DNA of 64,000 nucleotides from positions 121,326 to 185,325 of the forward strand of contig CAVWQV010000018.1 of the NCBI GenBank assembly GCA_963757115.1, given 5' to 3'. The DNA comes from CAVWQV01 sp963757115. Lineage in GTDB: Bacteria > Pseudomonadota > Alphaproteobacteria > Acetobacterales > Acetobacteraceae. Positions within the stretch are counted from its first letter, which is position 1. Each line of letters starts with the position of its first letter. Of the stretch, positions 26,465-35,469 are shown in pieces. The notes beneath the pieces are model-generated. The model was not told the DNA's origin. It ran no database searches and saw only the letters and a program-made list of their open reading frames with translations. The position numbers and the translations under genes are program-made.

Positions 26465-27130
26465 ATGCCTGAAATAATGTTTGCTGGGCCGGACGGTCGG
26501 TTGGAGGCTCGCTACCACCACTCTAAGGAAACTGGGGCGCCTGTCGCGCTGATCCTCCATCCTCACCCGCTGCACGGCGGGACGATGAACAACCGTATCG
26601 CTTTCACGATGTATCAGTCGTTCCAGAAGCTGGGCTGCTCGGTGATGCGGTTTAATTTCCGCGGCGTCGGCCGGAGCCAGGGCCGCTATGACGGCGGCAT
26701 CGGTGAGATCGGCGACGCCGCCGCGGCGCTCGATTGGATGCAAGCCGTGAACCCCAATGCGGGCGGGTTGTGGATTGCGGGCTACTCATTCGGCGCGTTC
26801 ATAGGGATGCAGCTTTTGATGCGGCGCCCGGAGATTTCCGGCTGGGTCAGCGTAGCCCCCCCGGCAAGTCACTATGATTTCGGCTTCCTGGCGCCTTGTC
26901 CCTGCGGTGGCCTCATGATCCACGGCGATGCCGACGAGCTCGTGCCCGAGCCGAGCGTGCGCAAGCTGGTCGACAAGCTGAACACGCAGAAGAACGTGCA
27001 GGTGGATTACCGTGTATTTCTCGGCGCCGACCACGTTTTCGCCAGCCACGCGGAGGATGTCTCCGAGGCGGTGGAAGACCATGTCGGCAAGATGATAGCC
27101 CGCCGAGCCCTCGCCCTAGCTGCCGATTGA
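26465..27130 (+). CDS. Alpha/beta hydrolase (conserved, putative esterase/dipeptidase-like)
   Basis: A 221-residue cytoplasmic alpha/beta hydrolase. The oxyanion region is LILHPHPLHGGTMNN, the nucleophile elbow is AGYSFGAFIG, the acid is in HGDADELVPE and the catalytic histidine in FLGADHVFAS. This compact family is found next to the IscS genes in many alphaproteobacteria. Its natural substrate is not known to me. Confidence 0.85.
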   Translation: MPEIMFAGPDGRLEARYHHSKETGAPVALILHPHPLHGGTMNNRIAFTMYQSFQKLGCSVMRFNFRGVGRSQGRYDGGIGEIGDAAAALDWMQAVNPNAGGLWIAGYSFGAFIGMQLLMRRPEISGWVSVAPPASHYDFGFLAPCPCGGLMIHGDADELVPEPSVRKLVDKLNTQKNVQVDYRVFLGADHVFASHAEDVSEAVEDHVGKMIARRALALAAD

Positions 27131-27256
27131 GCGGCGTCGTCGGGCGGCCGCGACCGACGATTGGTGCTTGGAGGCTATAGGGAAGTCGCTCACCGCAAGC
27201 GTGTCTCCGGGGAACGGGTCCGTGGCGGCCGCGATGCGGACCGGCGCGCCGCAGTT

Positions 27257-28693
27257 TTACTGCGGCGCCTCCGTTGGATCTGCCGGGAGCAGTCGCGCGA
27301 GCGGAGCGGGTGAGAAGCCTGCTAGCGCCGGCGAGCTTTGAAGCACGGCGAGCAGGTCGCGGTCGCGCCCGTGCGACGCCACGATTTGCAGCCCGATGCC
27401 GCCGGCATCCGCCGTCATCGCGACGGGCACCGTGGCGGACGGCAAGCCGGCGACATTCATCCACCCGGTGAAGGCGGCGTGGCCGCGCGGACCCACTGGC
27501 TGGCCGTCGATCTTGGCCGGAAAGGGATCGCCGGCCGGCCAAGCCAGCGCGGCAGTCGCGGGACAAAGCAGCAGGTCGTATCGGGTAAACAGTGCCCCCG
27601 ACGCGGCCCGGACCTGCGCGGCTACGGCGAGCGCGTCGAGCAGGTCGGACGCGGTGTGCCGGCGGCCCGCGTCGGCCATGACGCGAGTGCTGAGGTCGAC
27701 GCGATCCTGCCAGTGCGCAAGCGTCGCCAAATGCCAGGCGAGACCAGCACCGGCGATCGTGCCCCAGGCGGCGGCGACCGTTTCGGGGTCATAGGGCACG
27801 GCGATCGTTTCAACCTCGAGGCCGGCGCGAGCGAAGCAGTCTGCTAGCCGTTCGGCTGCTACGGTGATGCGGGGATCGACCGGCTGCGAGCCGATGCGCG
27901 GCAGGAAGGCGAGGCGCGGCTTGGTCGGAAACACTGGCAGCGACGCCTCAGCCGCGAGCGAGCGCGGGTCGGCCGGATCGTAGCCGGCCAGGACCTCGTG
28001 AACCGCCTGTAGATCCGCGACCGAGCGGGCCACGGCCCCGATCACCTCGAAATCGGCCATGATCTGCGGGAACCCGCCGTAGCGTGCGACTTGCCCCACC
28101 GAGGGCTTCATGGCGAACAGGCCGCAATGCGCGGCCGGGCGCCGGAGCGAGCCGCCGCCGTCCGTGCCAATCGCCAGCGGGCCAATACCGGCCGCGACGG
28201 CTGCTGCACCGCCGCCCGTCGAGCCGCCAGGCGTGCGATCGAGCGCGTGCGGGTTGCGGGTGACCCCGAACAGAGAATTGCCCGTGTAGCCTTGCACGGT
28301 GAACTCGGGAACATTGGTTTTGCCGAACAGCACGCACCCGGCTCTCCGCAGCCGGGCCACTGCAGGCTCATCGCCGTCAGGAATGAAGCCGGCGTGAAGA
28401 CGACTGCCCCAGGTGGCCGGCATACCCTGGACGAATAGGTTGTCCTTGATCGTGACCGGGACCCCATCCAGCGACGAGCAAGGCACCCCCGCCTGCCAGC
28501 GCTCGGTCGAGCCGGCGGCGGCGGCGGTCGCCCCCTCGCGATCAAGTGTCACCACGGCGTTCACCGCCGGGTTCACGGCATCAAGCCGCCCAAGTACCGA
28601 GCGCAGAGCCTCGGATGGCGTGAACCGGCCCGCTGCGTAGCCGGCCACCAGTTCGCCCGCCGTGAGCGACCAGAGCGGCGACCCCAATTCCAT
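27257..28693 (-). CDS. Amidase (amidase signature family)
   Basis: A 478-residue Ser-Ser-Lys amidase that hydrolyses a carboxamide to acid and ammonia. The catalytic lysine is in PVTIKDNLFVQG, the cis-serine region is RTPGGSTGGGAAAVAAG and the nucleophile serine is in IGTDGGGSLRRPA. ATG 28693 is preceded by a GGGGG stretch; longer forms to 28894 are unlikely. It is divergent from the acid-sugar kinase gene 0.34 kb away. It may act on an amide in the same catabolic theme, but this is only a guess from position. Confidence 0.88.
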   Translation of the reverse strand: MELGSPLWSLTAGELVAGYAAGRFTPSEALRSVLGRLDAVNPAVNAVVTLDREGATAAAAGSTERWQAGVPCSSLDGVPVTIKDNLFVQGMPATWGSRLHAGFIPDGDEPAVARLRRAGCVLFGKTNVPEFTVQGYTGNSLFGVTRNPHALDRTPGGSTGGGAAAVAAGIGPLAIGTDGGGSLRRPAAHCGLFAMKPSVGQVARYGGFPQIMADFEVIGAVARSVADLQAVHEVLAGYDPADPRSLAAEASLPVFPTKPRLAFLPRIGSQPVDPRITVAAERLADCFARAGLEVETIAVPYDPETVAAAWGTIAGAGLAWHLATLAHWQDRVDLSTRVMADAGRRHTASDLLDALAVAAQVRAASGALFTRYDLLLCPATAALAWPAGDPFPAKIDGQPVGPRGHAAFTGWMNVAGLPSATVPVAMTADAGGIGLQIVASHGRDRDLLAVLQSSPALAGFSPAPLARLLPADPTEAPQ

Positions 28694-29037
28694 GATCAAA
28701 CCCCCATCACGCCGCTGCCGACGCGCAAGGTCGGCGTCGGTGAAAATCCTGACCCGGATGAGCACCCGAACACGACCGCCTCCGACGCCGTGCCAGCCTC
28801 GGCCAAGCGACCGAGGGCCGGGATCGCGCCTTTCGCGACGCAATAGGCGTTTTAGCGGAAGGTGTCGCCGACGAGGATGGTGGGCGGTCTGCACGGGCGA
28901 CGGTCAGGGCGCTGGCGATCCCCTGGTCACTCGGCAACAAACGGACGCCGACGAATCAAGTGTATCGCGGGAAAGCTGTGCAGCCGGTCCAGGTGGTCAG
29001 CATCTGCTATGAACCATCGATGCCTGCCGGCCAGCCC
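28694..29037. other. Divergent intergenic region of about 0.34 kb
   Basis: Lies between the amidase and the acid-sugar kinase genes and should hold both promoters. On the minus strand an interrupted reading (NAYCVAKGAIPALGRLAEAG then VVFGCSSGSGF) looks faintly protein-like, perhaps a gene remnant. I could not assign it to a family. No terminators or clear operators were seen. Confidence 0.35.
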
Positions 29038-30354
29038 ATGCGCATTTTGATTCTGGCGGACGACCTCTCCGGCGCCGCCGATTGTGGCGCGGCTTGCGTC
29101 GAGGCCGGGCTCGACACGCTCGTGTTGCTCGACACAGACGAGGCTGCGGGCGACGCACAAGTGCTGGCGGCGGATCTGGACAGCCGTGGCCTGGGCGCCG
29201 CGGAGGCGCGTGCCGTCACGCGGCTCGCAGCAGATCGGCTGCTTACCCCTGGGGACCTGCTGTTCAAGAAAATCGACTCCACCCTGCGCGGCAACCCAGG
29301 TCCCGAGATCGCGGCGGCACGCGAAGCCATGGACGCCGTCACCCCGCGGTACGGGGCGGTGCTGGCCTTGGTTGCTCCCGCTTTCCCTGGAACGGGCCGT
29401 ATCACCCGCAACGGACGCGTCCTGGTCCACGGGGTGCCGCTGGAGCACACCGAAACCTGGCGGCGTGAGGGGAAAGGGGTGGACCCGGACCTCGCGGTGA
29501 TGCTGCGCACTGCCGGGATCAAGACAGGCAACGTGCCTTTGAAAGTGATCCGGGGAGGCGAGTTGGAGGCTACGCTGCGGCAGGCAGTGGCCGATGAAAA
29601 CGGCGCCGTGGTGTGCGACGCCGAGACCGACGGCGACCTGGCCCGCATCGCCGCCGCCGGCGCTGCGCTCGGCCCCGCGGTAGTCTGGGCCGGCTCGGCT
29701 GGGCTCGCGCGCCACATGGCGGCCCTCACGGCAACGAGCTTGTCTGGGCAACGGGGCCGATCCTCCTTCGCAGCCACCCGTCGCCAGGGTCCCATCGTCG
29801 CTGTGGTCGGCAGCATGTCCGCCGTGGGACGGGCGCAGGTGTCGGCGCTCGCAGGGTTGGCTGGTAGTCTGGCCATCACCGTCACACCGGAGGTACTCTC
29901 AGCCCCCCACGCCTCGCCGCGCTGGGCTGCAACCGAGCAAAGACTGGGTCAAGCGCTCGAGACGACCAGGGACGGCGGCCTCCTCATTGTTTCCATCGGT
30001 GCCGAGCCGGAAGAACGAGCGCCGGGTCGGCTATTGTGTGCCGCGCTCGCAGGGCTCCTTGCGCAGAGTGTGGGATGCATCGGCGCCCTGGTCGCCGCCG
30101 GCGGGGAGACGGCGCGGGCGGTGCTGACTCACGCGGGCGGCACGGGATTGCGACTGGTCGGCGAGATCGAGCCGGGCGTGCCGCTTGGCATGGCGATGGG
30201 AGTGCCGGGAGCGCCCCTGCCCGTGGTGACGAAGGCTGGCGCCTTCGGTGACGAGGGGACGTTGGTACGCTGCGTGCGGGCAATGCGGGCCCTACCCCTC
30301 GGGTTCGCCGCGGGTCCGCAGGATTACGGACGTGAAGCAGGTACCGACGGCTAA
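29038..30354 (+). CDS. Four-carbon acid-sugar kinase (DtnK/OtnK, DUF1537 family)
   Basis: Phosphorylates D-threonate, D-erythronate or a related aldonate at O4. The protein begins MRILILADDLSGAADCGAA, the family N-terminal signature, with KKIDSTLRGNPGPE (substrate loop) and ends with a nucleotide domain containing VAAGGETARAVL and VTKAGAFGDEGTL. About 438 residues is normal. ATG 29038 fits the family; ATG 29020 and an ATG-like start at 28960 are possible. A PdxA2-type dehydrogenase gene follows 15 bases later. Kinase plus PdxA2 is the known route from D-threonate or D-erythronate to dihydroxyacetone phosphate. Confidence 0.88.
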   Translation: MRILILADDLSGAADCGAACVEAGLDTLVLLDTDEAAGDAQVLAADLDSRGLGAAEARAVTRLAADRLLTPGDLLFKKIDSTLRGNPGPEIAAAREAMDAVTPRYGAVLALVAPAFPGTGRITRNGRVLVHGVPLEHTETWRREGKGVDPDLAVMLRTAGIKTGNVPLKVIRGGELEATLRQAVADENGAVVCDAETDGDLARIAAAGAALGPAVVWAGSAGLARHMAALTATSLSGQRGRSSFAATRRQGPIVAVVGSMSAVGRAQVSALAGLAGSLAITVTPEVLSAPHASPRWAATEQRLGQALETTRDGGLLIVSIGAEPEERAPGRLLCAALAGLLAQSVGCIGALVAAGGETARAVLTHAGGTGLRLVGEIEPGVPLGMAMGVPGAPLPVVTKAGAFGDEGTLVRCVRAMRALPLGFAAGPQDYGREAGTDG

Positions 30355-30369
30355 GAAGGAGGACGGGCG

Positions 30370-31416
30370 ATGAGTGACGACGCGCGGCCGATAGTGGCGC
30401 TCACGATGGGTGACGCTTCCGGGGTCGGTCCTGAGGTGATCATGAAAGGGTTGGCACATCTCGCAGCGTACGAGCGCTGCCGCCCCATGGTGGTCGGCGA
30501 TGCGGCGCGGCTCCGCGCCGCGGGCGCGGTCGCCGGTGGCAAGGCGGGGGCGCTGGAAGTGCGAGCCGTGACCGGACCGGAGGAGGGGCGTTACGCCCCG
30601 GGAACGGTGGACTGCCTCGACCTCGGCCTGATCCCGCCGGGCCTGCCTTGGGGCGAGCTCTCGCCCGTTGCGGGCGACGCGGCCTTCCAGTTTCTCCGCA
30701 CGGCGACGGAGCTAGCCGTGGCCGGCCGCGTGGATGCGATCTGCACCGCGCCGCTGAACAAGGAAGCACTGCACATGGGGGGGCACCGCTATCCCGGACA
30801 TACGGAGATGCTGGCTGCACTCACGGGCACGCCCGAAGTCAGCATGATGCTGATGACGCCGAAGCTCCGGGTTATCCACGTCACGACCCATGTCGGCCTG
30901 CTTGACGCGGTCGAGCGCATCGAGCCTGGCCTGGTCGAGCGCACGATCGCCCGCGGGCGAGAGACTTTGGTGCGGGCAGGCCTCATCGCGCCTCGGATCG
31001 GCGTGTGTGCCATCAACCCGCACGCGGGCGAGCATGGGCTGTTCGGTCGCGGCGAGGAGGCGGCGAAGATCGTTCCTGCTATCGAGCGGTGCCAGGCGCG
31101 TGGCTGGGATGTGCAGGGACCATTGCCGGCCGACACGCTGTTCTTTCGCGCAGGGCGGGGCGACTTCGACCTCGTGGTCGCGATGTACCACGACCAGGGA
31201 CACGGTCCGGTGAAGGTGCTGGGCATTGAGGCCGGGGTGAACGTCACCGTGGGTCTGCCGGTGGTTCGAACCAGCGTAGACCACGGCACCGCCTTCGACA
31301 TTGCCGGCACCGGCCAAGCCGACGAGCGAAGCTTGCTGGAGGCTCTCCGCCAGGCATCCGAGCTTGCACCGCGAAGGGTCGATGCGGGCGCCGAAAAAAC
31401 CCCAGCTTCGGTTTGA
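30370..31416 (+). CDS. pdxA2: PdxA2-like 4-phospho-D-threonate/erythronate dehydrogenase
   Basis: NAD-dependent oxidative decarboxylation of the 4-phosphorylated acid to dihydroxyacetone phosphate. The 348-residue protein has the PdxA family motifs TMGDASGVGPEVI, GHTEMLA, the metal-binding His in CAINPHAGEHGLFG, MYHDQGHGPVK and RTSVDHGTAFDIAG. A GGAGG site precedes the ATG. The partnership with the DUF1537 kinase marks it as the catabolic PdxA2 branch and not the pyridoxine enzyme. A 2-epimerising dehydrogenase (LtnD or DenD) is not seen nearby. Confidence 0.9.
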   Translation: MSDDARPIVALTMGDASGVGPEVIMKGLAHLAAYERCRPMVVGDAARLRAAGAVAGGKAGALEVRAVTGPEEGRYAPGTVDCLDLGLIPPGLPWGELSPVAGDAAFQFLRTATELAVAGRVDAICTAPLNKEALHMGGHRYPGHTEMLAALTGTPEVSMMLMTPKLRVIHVTTHVGLLDAVERIEPGLVERTIARGRETLVRAGLIAPRIGVCAINPHAGEHGLFGRGEEAAKIVPAIERCQARGWDVQGPLPADTLFFRAGRGDFDLVVAMYHDQGHGPVKVLGIEAGVNVTVGLPVVRTSVDHGTAFDIAGTGQADERSLLEALRQASELAPRRVDAGAEKTPASV

Positions 31417-31472
31417 ACGGGGATACCGGCACACGGACGGGTGCGACCGGAACTCCCTCGGTGATCGCGGAC

Positions 31473-32543
31473 TCAGGGAGGCGCTGCGGCAGGCTCTGTG
31501 ACCGCGACTGACCCTTCCCTGACCTGAGGCGTCTGCGTTCCGTGGCCTGTTTCGTAGCTCGCCAGCGCGGCGCCATATTGATCGCGCCCGGCGTCGAGGA
31601 GGGCTCCAATCCTGGCGTAAACCTGGGCAATCGTGAGCGCACACCCTCGGCTGATGAACAGTCCTGTGTTTGGTCTCGTGATGGAGCCGACCACGTCCAC
31701 GCTGGGCACGTCCGGATGCTGTCGTAGGGCAGCTAAGAATCGGGCGGCGCCATCTGGTCCGAGCACGTGCAGCAAGTATAGGTCGGCCGCCGCAGCGTGC
31801 TGACCCAAATCTCGCTCCAAGGTCCCCCGAAGGTGCGTCATGCGGTCGGCGGCCATCGCGGCCGAAAGTCTCGGGTCATCGCGTAGCCGCAAAATGGCTT
31901 TCAGAACCGCTGGGCGATCAACGGACAGACGACCCGATCGGTTCTTCCGGACTGCATCTGCGTACTCCGTCAGTCCATGCTGCGCGCCAAACTCCCGGAC
32001 GACCTCCAACCAGGTGTTTCGCGTGAACTGTAGCAGACCGCGTGCCGTGGAAAGTCGGTTCTGGGCTTCTGGCTGAAAACGGCTTTCAGCCCGCGCTATG
32101 GCAAGCAGAAGAACGGGATCGAGCTCCACGGCTTGGACAGCTTGGTGCACCGCCGCAATCACCTCGGGCGAGGCTGCTAGCGTCCCGGAATCCTCCCGAG
32201 GCGCAATGTCCTGGGCTCGGCAGGCCGGCAGTTTCATCCAGCCCGAAACGCGCTGGCGTTCGACGCGGCGCGGGGCGCTAGATCTTATCCGCATGCCGTG
32301 GCGGCGGTGCTCGCTCCCAAGATGCGAGGCGTGATGAGCGAGACTTGCGCTGACGCGCTGCGCGGCAGAGACGGTGTGCGAACCCTTAGTCAGAAATACG
32401 CTCAGCACGACGACAGCTATGCCCCGGAAGAGTCGCGCGGGCTTTGCGCGTTTCGCGCCTCGGCTGGTCTGGGCCGGCTTGTTGAAAACACAGCAGAGTT
32501 GCTGCGGGTGGCAGACCACCGCCGCTGAAGAGACCAAGGACAA
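31473..32543 (-). CDS. Lytic transglycosylase, SLT domain (start uncertain)
   Basis: Periplasmic peptidoglycan lytic enzyme. The catalytic glutamate is in LLLAIARAESRFQPEAQN, followed by STARGLLQFTRNTWLEVVREFG, the SLT pattern. A hydrophobic stretch RGIAVVVLSVFLTKGSHTVSA near the N-terminus looks like a signal peptide. The only start giving this is a TTG at 32543, with no clear ribosome site; an ATG at 32294 would remove the signal. The C-terminus ends with a Thr/Gln-rich tail. The convergent neighbour is pdxA2, and no functional link is evident. Confidence 0.75.
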   Translation of the reverse strand: MSLVSSAAVVCHPQQLCCVFNKPAQTSRGAKRAKPARLFRGIAVVVLSVFLTKGSHTVSAAQRVSASLAHHASHLGSEHRRHGMRIRSSAPRRVERQRVSGWMKLPACRAQDIAPREDSGTLAASPEVIAAVHQAVQAVELDPVLLLAIARAESRFQPEAQNRLSTARGLLQFTRNTWLEVVREFGAQHGLTEYADAVRKNRSGRLSVDRPAVLKAILRLRDDPRLSAAMAADRMTHLRGTLERDLGQHAAAADLYLLHVLGPDGAARFLAALRQHPDVPSVDVVGSITRPNTGLFISRGCALTIAQVYARIGALLDAGRDQYGAALASYETGHGTQTPQVREGSVAVTEPAAAPP

Positions 32544-32859
32544 GAGGCGCAGTTCCAGGACTGGAGTGGACGATGAGTTGATCAGCCGCTGCGTTGCGCA
32601 GCCTACAGAGCGACAACGAAACGATCACAAGGGGTGAACCAGGCAAACGGAAACCATCCGGAATCTGATTCTCACCACTACGTGAAAGTTGCCGATACCA
32701 AGGGTTGAACATCACCGCACCAGTGACGATCATCGCGCGTCTTTACAGTCGTAGTGCAGCGCACCTCCTCGAGAGCGGCCCAAAGACGGTTCGGGATCTC
32801 GAGAATAGCTACTTCAGATGGCGCCGAGATTATTAGGGCGGTCTGGCCTCTATCCAGGC
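32544..32859. other. Gap of about 0.32 kb between transglycosylase and regulator genes
   Basis: No reading frame, tRNA or strong hairpin was recognised. It must contain the transglycosylase promoter on the minus strand, unless that gene starts inside its present reading, and the 3' end of the regulator transcript. Confidence 0.4.
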
Positions 32860-33600
32860 CTACTTCGCCGGACAGTCGGGCTCCTCGGCGAACATGTAGG
32901 CTCGTACGTGCAGGATGTGCTCCCGAAGTCGCGCCCGCGCGCCAGCTTTGTCGCGATGCCGAAACGCGTCGATGATCGCGCGGTGTTCCGTTTGGAGCCT
33001 GGTCCGACGCTCGGCAGTCATGCTCCGCGCCTTCAGCTGACCCCATTCCGCTTGCAGTCTGATCCTGGCCAGCGCGCGGGCCATCGCAATCATGGTCTGG
33101 TTGCGGGTCGCAACCGCGATCGCATCGTGGAGTGCGGCGTCCCAGACCTCGAAGCCTGCGACGTCCGCGGCATCGTCGGCGTTCCTCACGCATTCGTCCA
33201 TGCGGTCGAGGTCCGCTTGGCTCGCGCGCGCGACAACGAGCGGCGCGAACTCGGGCTCGAACACCAGCCGGCATTCGAGCACGTCGGCCGGGCTGGCGCC
33301 CGCGATGCTGGTCAACTCCATAACATCCGGTGCCAGTGCGGCCCCGAGGGCCTTGAACGTGCCGCGGCCCACGTAGCGGCAGATCAAGCCTTCGCTCTCA
33401 AGGGCCTGCAACGCGCGCCGCACCGTGTTGCGCGCCAGGCCGTGTCGCGCGCCGAGTTCGCGTTCGGTCGGCAGTCGGTCGCCACTTTGCCAGCGGTTCG
33501 ACAGCAGTTCGCGCCGGAGCATTGCAGTCAGAGCGCCGGCATCGCCGCGCTCGCGCGCACCGATGTTCGAGGCAAACCCTGCCGTCGCTCGGTCGTCCAT
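32860..33600 (-). CDS. GntR-family transcriptional regulator (FadR/FCD subfamily)
   Basis: A 246-residue repressor-type regulator. The N-terminal winged helix is clear (GDRLPTERELGARHGLARN, then RRALQALESEGLICRYVGRG). The C-terminal FCD effector domain contains FEVWDAALHDAIAVATRN and ends with EHRAIIDAFRHRDKAGARARLREHI, where His residues usually bind a metal and the carboxylate ligand. ATG 33600 is chosen because upstream extension is non-homologous. It is divergent from the FAH-family catabolic operon, and the gap holds an inverted repeat. It most likely controls that operon in response to an acid intermediate. Confidence 0.88.
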   Translation of the reverse strand: MDDRATAGFASNIGARERGDAGALTAMLRRELLSNRWQSGDRLPTERELGARHGLARNTVRRALQALESEGLICRYVGRGTFKALGAALAPDVMELTSIAGASPADVLECRLVFEPEFAPLVVARASQADLDRMDECVRNADDAADVAGFEVWDAALHDAIAVATRNQTMIAMARALARIRLQAEWGQLKARSMTAERRTRLQTEHRAIIDAFRHRDKAGARARLREHILHVRAYMFAEEPDCPAK

Positions 33601-33629
33601 ACTCACCGATCTGGCAATTGACTTGCTGA

Positions 33630-33681
33630 ACCAATAGCCGCCAGATTGGTCAGCAACAAGGGCAAACGACCCCAAATTGGT
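33630..33681. promoter_or_regulatory. Candidate operator of the GntR/FCD regulator
   Basis: ACCAAT (33630-33635) and ATTGGT (33645-33650) form an inverted repeat with a 9-base spacer, and a third ATTGGT lies at 33676-33681. The sites fall between the divergent regulator and FAH-family genes, 30-80 bases upstream of the latter. FadR-type regulators bind short palindromes with a TGGT/ACCA core, which fits. A TATAAG at about 33691 may be a -10 box for the operon. Confidence 0.55.
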
Positions 33682-33711
33682 CCAGAATGGTATAAGGGAG
33701 GAGGACGCGCC

Positions 33712-34647
33712 ATGAAGCTCGCGACGGTGCTGCACGAGGGGCGGCCCACGGTGGCGATCGTCGATTCGGGCAAAGAACTCTTCTGGCCACTGGACGAAGC
33801 CGTACCCGGCCTCCCCGAGCGCATCGCCGGCGACATGGTCGCTGCCATCTCGCATCTTGGCAGGGTGTCCGGCCTCGCCGCGCCGGGCGCGTCCGGACAC
33901 CCTCTTGACCGGGGCAAGCTACTCGCCCCCATCCCGTCGCCTCCGCACAACATCATGTGCGTGGGCAAGAACTACCACGCCCATGCGCACGAGTTTACGA
34001 GGAGCGGCTTCGACGCGGGTGCGTCCGCCGCAGACGCTGTGCCGGAGCACCCCATCATCTTCACCAAGCCCTCGTCGTCCATCGCGGGCCCGTTCGACGA
34101 TATTCCGCTATGGCCGGGGCTCGACGAGGCCGTCGACTACGAAGCGGAGCTGGCGGTTGTCATCGGTCAGGGCGGTCGCTTTATCCCGCGCGAGCGGGCG
34201 ATGGCGCACGTGTTCGGCTACACGATCCTGAATGACGTGACGGCGCGCGACCTGCAGCGCGTCCACAAGCAGTGGTTCCTGGGCAAGGGCATTGACGGCT
34301 TCGGGCCGATGGGGCCGTGGATCACCACCGCCGACGAGGTGGACCCCACCGACCTGCGCGTCACCTGTCGCGTCAACGGCGAGCTGCGCCAGAACAGCAG
34401 CACCTCGGACCTGATCTTCGACGTGCCCAAGCTGATCGAGACGATCTCGCGGAGTGTGACCCTGTCGCCCGGCGACGTGATCGCGACCGGAACGCCGGAG
34501 GGTGTAGGTGTAGGCTTCAATCCGCCGCGCTTCCTCAAGGATGGCGACGTCGTCGAAATCGAGATCGCGGGCATCGGTGTGATTCGCAACCGCGTCCGCC
34601 GCATGGGCGCGGAGGAGCGACAAGGCGCCCGCGATGCCGCCGCTTGA
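33712..34647 (+). CDS. Fumarylacetoacetate hydrolase (FAH) family protein
   Basis: Metal-dependent hydrolase, isomerase or decarboxylase of a beta-diketo acid; the reaction within the family is variable. ATG 33712 behind GGAGGAGG gives 311 residues. Metal ligands are visible in EAVDYEAELAVVIG (two Glu) and LNDVTARDLQRVHKQW (Asp), with SLSPGD-like VTLSPGDVIATGTPEGVG at the C-terminus. First gene of a catabolic operon divergent from a GntR/FCD regulator. Downstream partners suggest breakdown of a lactone or cyclic acid. Confidence 0.88.
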   Translation: MKLATVLHEGRPTVAIVDSGKELFWPLDEAVPGLPERIAGDMVAAISHLGRVSGLAAPGASGHPLDRGKLLAPIPSPPHNIMCVGKNYHAHAHEFTRSGFDAGASAADAVPEHPIIFTKPSSSIAGPFDDIPLWPGLDEAVDYEAELAVVIGQGGRFIPRERAMAHVFGYTILNDVTARDLQRVHKQWFLGKGIDGFGPMGPWITTADEVDPTDLRVTCRVNGELRQNSSTSDLIFDVPKLIETISRSVTLSPGDVIATGTPEGVGVGFNPPRFLKDGDVVEIEIAGIGVIRNRVRRMGAEERQGARDAAA

Positions 34648-34662
34648 GAAGGGGAGGGGCCG

Positions 34663-35469
34663 GTGAGGGAGGTGGGCAACAGCAGCGGCAGGTTCGTCGA
34701 GGAACTGGGCGGAAGAGGCGACACTCTCATCCTGGTGCACGGCCTCGGCGGTAGCACGAACACGTGGTTCCCGCAGTCGCAGGTCCTCAGGCGCGACCTG
34801 CGGCTCGTGGCCTACGATCTCGCCGGCTCCGGGCGTACCCCGGTTCGGGACAGCATCACGATCGCTGGCCACGTCGATGACCTGCTCGACGTGATGCGCG
34901 AGGCAGCAGGCAACGACCGGGTGCACTTGGCCGGGCACTCGCTCGGGACGATCATCTGCCAGCATGTCGCGGCCCAGCAGCCGGACCGGATCGCCAGCCT
35001 CGCGTTGATCGGCCCATTTCCGGAGCCGCCCGAGGCCGCGCGTACGGCGCTCCGGGACCGGGCGGCGAAGGCTCGGGCGGAAGGGATGCGCGGCATCGCC
35101 GACGCGATCGTCGCCGCTGGTACGGCGGACGACACGAAGGTCAACCAGCCCGCGGCGGCGGCCTTCGTGCGGGAAAGCCTTATGGCGCAGCTTCCGGAAG
35201 GCTACGCGCGTAATTGCGACGCGTTGGCCGAGGCAAGGAGTGCCGATCTGTCGCGAATCGCGTGCCCAACTTTGCTGATAACCGGCGACCAGGACCGCAC
35301 CGCGCCGCCCGACGTCGGCCGGGCCATGGCGAGCGCGATCCGCGGTGCGGAGCTGCAGGTGCTCTCCGGATGTGGCCATTGGGCGACCGTCGAGCGCGCT
35401 AAGCAGGTCAACTACGCGCTGACCGCGTTCTACGCCCGGCAGCGCCAACCTCAGCGGGCTAGCGCGTGA
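34663..35469 (+). CDS. Alpha/beta hydrolase (enol-lactonase-like)
   Basis: A 268-residue hydrolase of the 3-oxoadipate enol-lactonase/haloperoxidase group. GTG 34663 follows a GGGGAGGGG site. LILVHGLGGSTNTW forms the oxyanion region, LAGHSLGTII the nucleophile elbow, ITGDQDRTAPP the acid loop and SGCGHWATVE the histidine. It overlaps the DUF1636 gene by 4 bases. A lactone or ester is a likely substrate, given FAH and amidohydrolase neighbours. Confidence 0.85.
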   Translation: MREVGNSSGRFVEELGGRGDTLILVHGLGGSTNTWFPQSQVLRRDLRLVAYDLAGSGRTPVRDSITIAGHVDDLLDVMREAAGNDRVHLAGHSLGTIICQHVAAQQPDRIASLALIGPFPEPPEAARTALRDRAAKARAEGMRGIADAIVAAGTADDTKVNQPAAAAFVRESLMAQLPEGYARNCDALAEARSADLSRIACPTLLITGDQDRTAPPDVGRAMASAIRGAELQVLSGCGHWATVERAKQVNYALTAFYARQRQPQRASA

